A stretch of 64,000 nucleotides of DNA from assembly GCA_015075185.1 (NCBI GenBank), contig JABTUW010000003.1, positions 1,116,001 to 1,180,000 on the forward strand. Direction: 5' to 3'. This stretch comes from Anaerolineales bacterium. GTDB lineage: Bacteria > Chloroflexota > Anaerolineae > 4572-78 > J111. Numbering within the stretch: the stretch's first letter is position 1; each line of letters begins with the position of its first letter. A program made the position numbers and the translations under genes. This document shows, piece after piece, positions 60,152 to 64,000 of the stretch. Under the pieces are notes generated by a model. That model had not been told where the DNA came from. It ran no database searches and was given only the letters and a program-made list of their open reading frames with translations.

Positions 60152-61129
60152 ATGAACACTTCAACTGAGCCTACAATACGCTACCGTTTTAGTGCATCTG
60201 CCTACGGCGGGCAGGGCTGGTCGCCCCGCACCGACTCCCTGGGCCAGGAACTTGGCCGCATCTGGGGAGCCTGCGGCGTGGCGACGGAGTGGTCCCCCCT
60301 GAAAACGGTTTTACTTCACCGGCCCGGGCCTGAACTGGAACATATTGCCGACCCTGATGCCGTCCAAATGCTGGCCCGGCCCGATTTTGGCCGTGCCCGA
60401 CAGCAGCATGAGGCGCTGGCGCGGGCCTATCGGGAGGCCGGCGTTGCCGTTCATTACGTCGAACCGGCGGAAACGCCGCCCCCTAACCAGATGTTTGTGG
60501 CGGATTTGATGTTGATGACGCCGGAAGGTGCTATCGTGGGCCGGCCGGCCTCGACGGTGCGAGCCGGGGAGGAACGCTTTGTGGCCCGGCGGCTGGCCGA
60601 CCTGGGGGTGCCGATTTTACGGACCATCCGCGGGCACGGCACCTTTGAGGGCGCCGATGCAGCCTGGTTAGACCCCCAAACTGTCCTGCTGGCAACGGGG
60701 CTGCGGACCAATACCGACGGAGCAGCACAGGTGAGTAGCTTGCTGCGCGAGATGGGGGTTGAAGTCATCCAGGTTGGCCTGCCCTATGGCTCTATGCACC
60801 TGATGGGCACTTTACGCATTGCCGACCGCAACCTGGCTCTGGCCTGGCCCGGTCGAGTTCCCTATGCTGCCGTAGAGGCGCTGCGCTGGCGGGGTTACAC
60901 GGTGCTTTTTCTGCCGGATGACCGGGCCGCTATGCAGTCGGCCGCCTTTAACTTTGTCACCCTGGGGCCACGCCGCATCCTGATGCCGGCCGGCAATCCA
61001 GTGACCGAAGCATTTTATCGGGAAGCTGGCCTTGATTGTACCACGGTTGAAGGGGACGAGTTGATTAAGGCAGCCGGCGCTATCGGCTGCATGACCGGCA
61101 TCGTGGCGCGAGAGCTTCCGCCCTCGTGA
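60152..61129 (+). CDS. Arginine-deiminase-family protein, copy 1 (diverged site)
   Basis: A 325-residue member of the guanidino-modifying (GME; ADI/DDAH/amidinotransferase) superfamily, starting at ATG 60152 with AAAGAGG at 60141-60147. It has LLHRPGPELEHI at the start, MFVADLMLMTPEGA (115-128), EGAD (166-169), HLM (216-218) and the nucleophile Cys313 in IGCMTG. Compared with copy 2, the usual R-D pair reads A-D and the usual H-x-D reads H-L-M. So the Cys and His are kept, but a substrate-binding Arg and a catalytic-type Asp are missing. It may be an altered enzyme, a regulator or a partner subunit of copy 2. Confidence 0.82.
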   Translation: MNTSTEPTIRYRFSASAYGGQGWSPRTDSLGQELGRIWGACGVATEWSPLKTVLLHRPGPELEHIADPDAVQMLARPDFGRARQQHEALARAYREAGVAVHYVEPAETPPPNQMFVADLMLMTPEGAIVGRPASTVRAGEERFVARRLADLGVPILRTIRGHGTFEGADAAWLDPQTVLLATGLRTNTDGAAQVSSLLREMGVEVIQVGLPYGSMHLMGTLRIADRNLALAWPGRVPYAAVEALRWRGYTVLFLPDDRAAMQSAAFNFVTLGPRRILMPAGNPVTEAFYREAGLDCTTVEGDELIKAAGAIGCMTGIVARELPPS

Positions 61130-61408
61130 TTGGATGACAATAGTCACTGGGAAATGGCGAGGTTTATCACTGTTTTCCGGGGATGATATGTATTAGACTG
61201 CCTATAGCATCATTCTAACCCGCGTCGGTTTACCCTGAATATGCTTCAACATACTTTTGCTACACCTGCCCATACCTGCCCTTAAGGGCCTGCGGTTCCA
61301 GTGCAGGATATCAGCCCTGAGTTTAAGCGAAATACCTTGTGGGCTAGCTCAGGGCCGACTCATTCAAGCTCACCTATCCTACAACACTCGAGGAGAAAAA
61401 AACTCAAC

Positions 61409-62344
61409 ATGCCTATTGCTGCTAATGAATGGTCATTAACCGCTGATACGCCTTTTGAAGCTGAGATGCCCCATCTCTGGGGAGATTGGGGCTGCAGTTC
61501 TGAGATTGGCCGCCTGCGGGCTGTTTTACTCCACCGGCCGGGACCGGAGATTGAGCGGATCGAAGAGCCTGCTGCCGTTTTGTTTGCCGAGCGGATGAAC
61601 CCGGAACGGGCACGGCAGCAGCACGATGCTATGGCCGATGTCTACCGGGCGCACGGGGTAGATGTTCATTACATCGAGCACATGCCGCTGAATAAGCCCA
61701 ACGGCATGTTCGTGAGAGACCTGGTGGCGATGACGCCGGAGGGGGCGATTGTTGCCCGGCCCGGCACCACCATCCGGCGCGGGGAGGAGCGCTATGCGGC
61801 TGAAGCCCTGGCCCGCCTTGGCGTGCCGATCCTGCGGACCATCGCCGGGACGGGCACGTTTGAGGGCGCCGACATGCTCATGGCCAACCGTGACTTGGCC
61901 TTTGTCAGTTTAAGCCGCCGGACCAATGCCGAGGGCGCTCGCCAGGTTAAGGCCGAGTTAGAGCGCATGGGCGTGGGCGAGATTGTGACGGTACAGGTTC
62001 CCTGGTCCGAAGCGCACCTGGATGGAATGATGGCAGTGTTGGACCGGAAGCTGGCTATTGTCTACACCGTCCAGGTGCCCTACGTCGTTGTCGAAGCCTT
62101 CCGGCGGCACGGCTTCCGTATTCTGGAGGTCACCTCCGAAGCTGAGGTCCGTTATGGTGTCGCGCTGAATTTTGTAGCCCTGGAGCCGGGCAAGATTGTC
62201 ATCCCGTATGGCAACAATGCCAGCACCGTGCGCATGATGCAGGAGGCCGGGATTGAGGTCATCCAGGTGGAAATTGACGAACTGATGAAGGGGGCTGGGG
62301 CTATCCACTGCATGACCGCGTTCTTAAAACGTGATGAACTTTGA
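61409..62344 (+). CDS. Arginine-deiminase-family protein, copy 2 (intact site)
   Basis: A 311-residue paralogue of the preceding gene with the full guanidino-hydrolase set: FVRD (101-104), EGAD (152-155), HLD (203-205) and Cys301 in IHCMTA. The start is ATG 61409 behind GAGGAG (61390-61395, rather distant); the in-frame upstream region has no RBS. It probably hydrolyses arginine, a methylated arginine or another guanidino compound to citrulline-like product. It is followed 36 bp later by a polar amino-acid ABC binding protein, so uptake and hydrolysis look linked. No ornithine transcarbamoylase or carbamate kinase is in the window. Confidence 0.85.
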   Translation: MPIAANEWSLTADTPFEAEMPHLWGDWGCSSEIGRLRAVLLHRPGPEIERIEEPAAVLFAERMNPERARQQHDAMADVYRAHGVDVHYIEHMPLNKPNGMFVRDLVAMTPEGAIVARPGTTIRRGEERYAAEALARLGVPILRTIAGTGTFEGADMLMANRDLAFVSLSRRTNAEGARQVKAELERMGVGEIVTVQVPWSEAHLDGMMAVLDRKLAIVYTVQVPYVVVEAFRRHGFRILEVTSEAEVRYGVALNFVALEPGKIVIPYGNNASTVRMMQEAGIEVIQVEIDELMKGAGAIHCMTAFLKRDEL

Positions 62345-62380
62345 GGCATCTTATAGTAGTTTCAACTCTTAGGAGGAGTT

Positions 62381-63244
62381 ATGGTTACCAAACAATTGAA
62401 TAAAGCTATCCTTTGGCTCGGTTTGATCGCGCTGCTGAGCCTGGCCGGATTCTTATCAGCCTGTTCCAGCCAGGCCCCAGAGGTAAAAAACACTCAAACC
62501 GACGCCTTCCCCGCCATTCGCCGCATTCAGGAAGCCAAAAAACTGCGCGTCGGGACAGGCGCGGGTTATTTTCCCTTTGAAATGATTGACAAGCAGGGGA
62601 AAATGGTCGGCTTTGATATGGATATGGCCCAGGCGATGGCCGACGCGATGAAGGTCGAACTGGAAGTGGTTGACTTCAAAGATTTTGATGCGATTATTCC
62701 GGCGCTGGGAGCAGGCCAGATTGACATGATCATCGCCGGGATGACCATTACCCCGGAGCGGGCGCTGGCGGTCAATTTTAGCCGGCCCTACTTTACCTCA
62801 GGCCAGGCGGTGCTGGTCAACATGAAGCACAAAGATACGGTCAAAAGCTATGCCGATCTGGACAAGGCCGACATCGTCATTGTGACCGAGCAGGGCACTA
62901 CCGGCGATATCGCCGCCCAGCGAACCTTCAAAAACGCTACGATCCGCCCGATGAAAGGTGGCAACGAGGCCACCCTGGATGTCTGCAACGGCAGTTCCGA
63001 CGCCTTTGTTTATGATCAGTCGCTGATTGCCGTCCAGGCCCAACTGCATAAAGACTGCGTTTATGGCCTGCTGGAGCCTTTCACCTCGGAAAAGTACGGG
63101 ATTCCGGTGCGGGCCGGGGATGCTGACCTGCTGCAATGGACCAACACCTTCCTGGACAGCTACGTTGACTCGGACGCTTACAACGAGTCTTACCGCCGCT
63201 GGTTTGAAGAGGGCGAGTGGCTGAAAGATGTAGTCGTCGAGTAG
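62381..63244 (+). CDS. Polar amino-acid ABC transporter binding lipoprotein, family 3
   Basis: Solute-binding protein of 287 residues. The signal ends in LAGFLSACSS, a lipobox, so it is lipid-anchored. The mature domain opens KKLRVGTGAGYFPFEMIDKQ, followed by VGFDMDMAQAMADAMK, MIIAGMTITPERALAVNFSR and TEQGTTGDIAAQ, the family 3 signatures for His/Arg/Gln-type amino acids. GAG(G)AG RBS. Given the upstream deiminases, arginine or a guanidino compound is a good guess for the ligand. The permease follows after a hairpin. Confidence 0.9.
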   Translation: MVTKQLNKAILWLGLIALLSLAGFLSACSSQAPEVKNTQTDAFPAIRRIQEAKKLRVGTGAGYFPFEMIDKQGKMVGFDMDMAQAMADAMKVELEVVDFKDFDAIIPALGAGQIDMIIAGMTITPERALAVNFSRPYFTSGQAVLVNMKHKDTVKSYADLDKADIVIVTEQGTTGDIAAQRTFKNATIRPMKGGNEATLDVCNGSSDAFVYDQSLIAVQAQLHKDCVYGLLEPFTSEKYGIPVRAGDADLLQWTNTFLDSYVDSDAYNESYRRWFEEGEWLKDVVVE

Positions 63245-63265
63245 AACTTTAGAACAACTATTGAG

Positions 63266-63311
63266 AGACACCCGGTTTCTACGATTTTTTGGACCTGGAA
63301 GCCGGGTGTCT
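63266..63311 (+). promoter_or_regulatory. Intercistronic hairpin between binding protein and permease
   Basis: AGACACCCGG (63266-63275) pairs with CCGGGTGTCT (63302-63311) around a 26-base loop. It lies between the binding-protein stop and the permease start, where such structures commonly protect the upstream message; that role is inferred. Confidence 0.6.
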
Positions 63312-63328
63312 GAAAAGGTCCCCTGGTT

Positions 63329-64000
63329 ATGGAATATATCCTCAGAGAACTGTTCGACCCCCTCGTCTGGCAGACCAGTGTCTTCCCTTATCTAACGATC
63401 TTTCTCACCGGCATGCAAAACACCCTGATTATCTCTATCCAATCCCTGGTGTTGGCTTTTGTGATTGGAATCATTACCGGGGCAATGCGCGTTTCGCGGC
63501 TGCGCCTGGTCTCCGGTCTAGCCGCGGCCTATGTGGAAGTCATCCGCAATACCCCTCTCCTGATCCAGTTTATCATTTTTTATTTTGGCCTGGGGCCGCT
63601 ATTTGGACGGTCTCAAACCCTACCGCTGGTCCTGGGGCTGGGAGTCTTTACCGGAGCCTACGTGGCGGAGATTGTACGGGCCGGCATCCAATCGGTGGCC
63701 CGTGGCCAGCGCGAGGCCGCGCTGTCGGTGGGCATGACCGGTTTTCAGGCCATGACATTGATTATCCTGCCCCAAGCGGTCCGCCGTATCTCCCCGGCTC
63801 TGGCCGGGCAGTTTATTTCCCTGATCAAAGATTCCTCGCTGGTTTCGGTCTTTGGTTATGCTGAATTAACGCACGCCGCCAATCGAGTCAGCGCCGCCAC
63901 CTTTAGAACCCTGGCTCCCAATGTGTTTGTGGCCGTCATTTATTTTTTGATTGCCTACGGGCTGTCACGAGGGGTGGCTTTTATTGAAAAAAGGACGGCG
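63329..64000 (+). CDS. Polar amino-acid ABC transporter permease, 5' part
   Basis: HisM/GlnP-type permease starting at ATG 63329 (MEYILRELFDPLVWQTSVF) and still open at the right edge, 224 residues seen. TM segments and the family motifs YVEVIRNTPLLIQFIIFYFG and EAALSVGMTGFQAMTLIILP (EAA loop) with IKDSSLVSVFGYAEL are clear. A competing open frame at 63289-63864 is only a shadow of this gene. It belongs to the operon with the binding protein and, upstream, the two deiminase-family genes. Confidence 0.9.
   Translation, partial: MEYILRELFDPLVWQTSVFPYLTIFLTGMQNTLIISIQSLVLAFVIGIITGAMRVSRLRLVSGLAAAYVEVIRNTPLLIQFIIFYFGLGPLFGRSQTLPLVLGLGVFTGAYVAEIVRAGIQSVARGQREAALSVGMTGFQAMTLIILPQAVRRISPALAGQFISLIKDSSLVSVFGYAELTHAANRVSAATFRTLAPNVFVAVIYFLIAYGLSRGVAFIEKRTA

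Noticed and set aside
63289..63864. 191-residue frame read as a protein at the right edge
   Set aside because: It is the wrong frame of the HisM-type permease starting at 63329, which has the family motifs and remains open to base 64000.

Overview
The window is a 64-kb chromosomal piece of a GC-rich, probably monoderm bacterium, most likely a member of the Chloroflexota (Anaerolineae or a relative). That placement is an inference from the mix of genes and not from a marker gene. The mix includes Ala/Glu/Thr-rich lipoprotein linkers, a DppB permease with an Asp-rich insertion, a GpgS/GH13_18 compatible-solute locus, many universal-stress-protein (USP) domains fused to other proteins, and many short palindromic repeats between genes. 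No rRNA, tRNA or CRISPR array was recognised.

Layout. 1-8.7 kb is a peptide/amino-acid scavenging block: M20 amidohydrolase (cut by the window edge), oligopeptide ABC binding protein and two permeases without ATPases, D-2-hydroxyacid dehydrogenase, PLP aminotransferase, creatininase-family amidohydrolase and a membrane protein. 8.7-14.1 kb holds housekeeping and stress genes: cupin, truncated haemoglobin, YbaK-type deacylase, ribbon-helix-helix protein, EamA transporter, aldo/keto reductase and a hypothetical protein. 14.1-22 kb is accessory DNA: seven 22-bp tandem repeats, nested palindromes, a truncated gene, then a visibly AT-richer two-gene island with a 2096-residue nuclease-STAND ATPase (Avs3-like antiphage protein) overlapped by a 261-residue companion. 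22-29.2 kb has small hypotheticals, a divergent triosephosphate isomerase, a LarA-type racemase, a Zn-ribbon protein, a HEAT-repeat protein, a DUF123/GIY-YIG protein and membrane proteins.

29.3-36.5 kb looks like a glucosylglycerate and glycosyltransfer locus: two GT4 transferases, a USP-GpgS fusion, a collapsed histidine-phosphatase gene where GpgP would be expected, an O6-alkylguanine methyltransferase, and a GH13_18 phosphorylase likely to act on glucosylglycerate. 36.5-41 kb has a GNAT acetyltransferase and a 1262-residue GT-C/PA14/NHL membrane protein. 41-49.3 kb is a sulfate ABC transporter (CysW, CysT, binding protein, CysA fused to two USP domains) followed by a two-component system. 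49.4-59 kb holds an SDR39U1 epimerase, a DsrE protein behind a structured leader, a YdcF protein, tryptophan 2,3-dioxygenase, an alpha/beta-hydrolase/AMP-ligase fusion, an HTH regulator, a receiver protein, a PAS protein and BtpA. 59-64 kb has a PfkB sugar kinase, then two tandem arginine-deiminase-family genes feeding into a polar amino-acid ABC transporter that runs off the right edge.

The most notable points are the AT-rich defence island and its repeat-laden left flank, the duplicated deiminase pair in which one copy has lost active-site residues, the two USP fusions (to GpgS and to CysA), a ~129-bp MITE-like element present twice in opposite orientations, and a family of intergenic hairpins built from simple repeated words.
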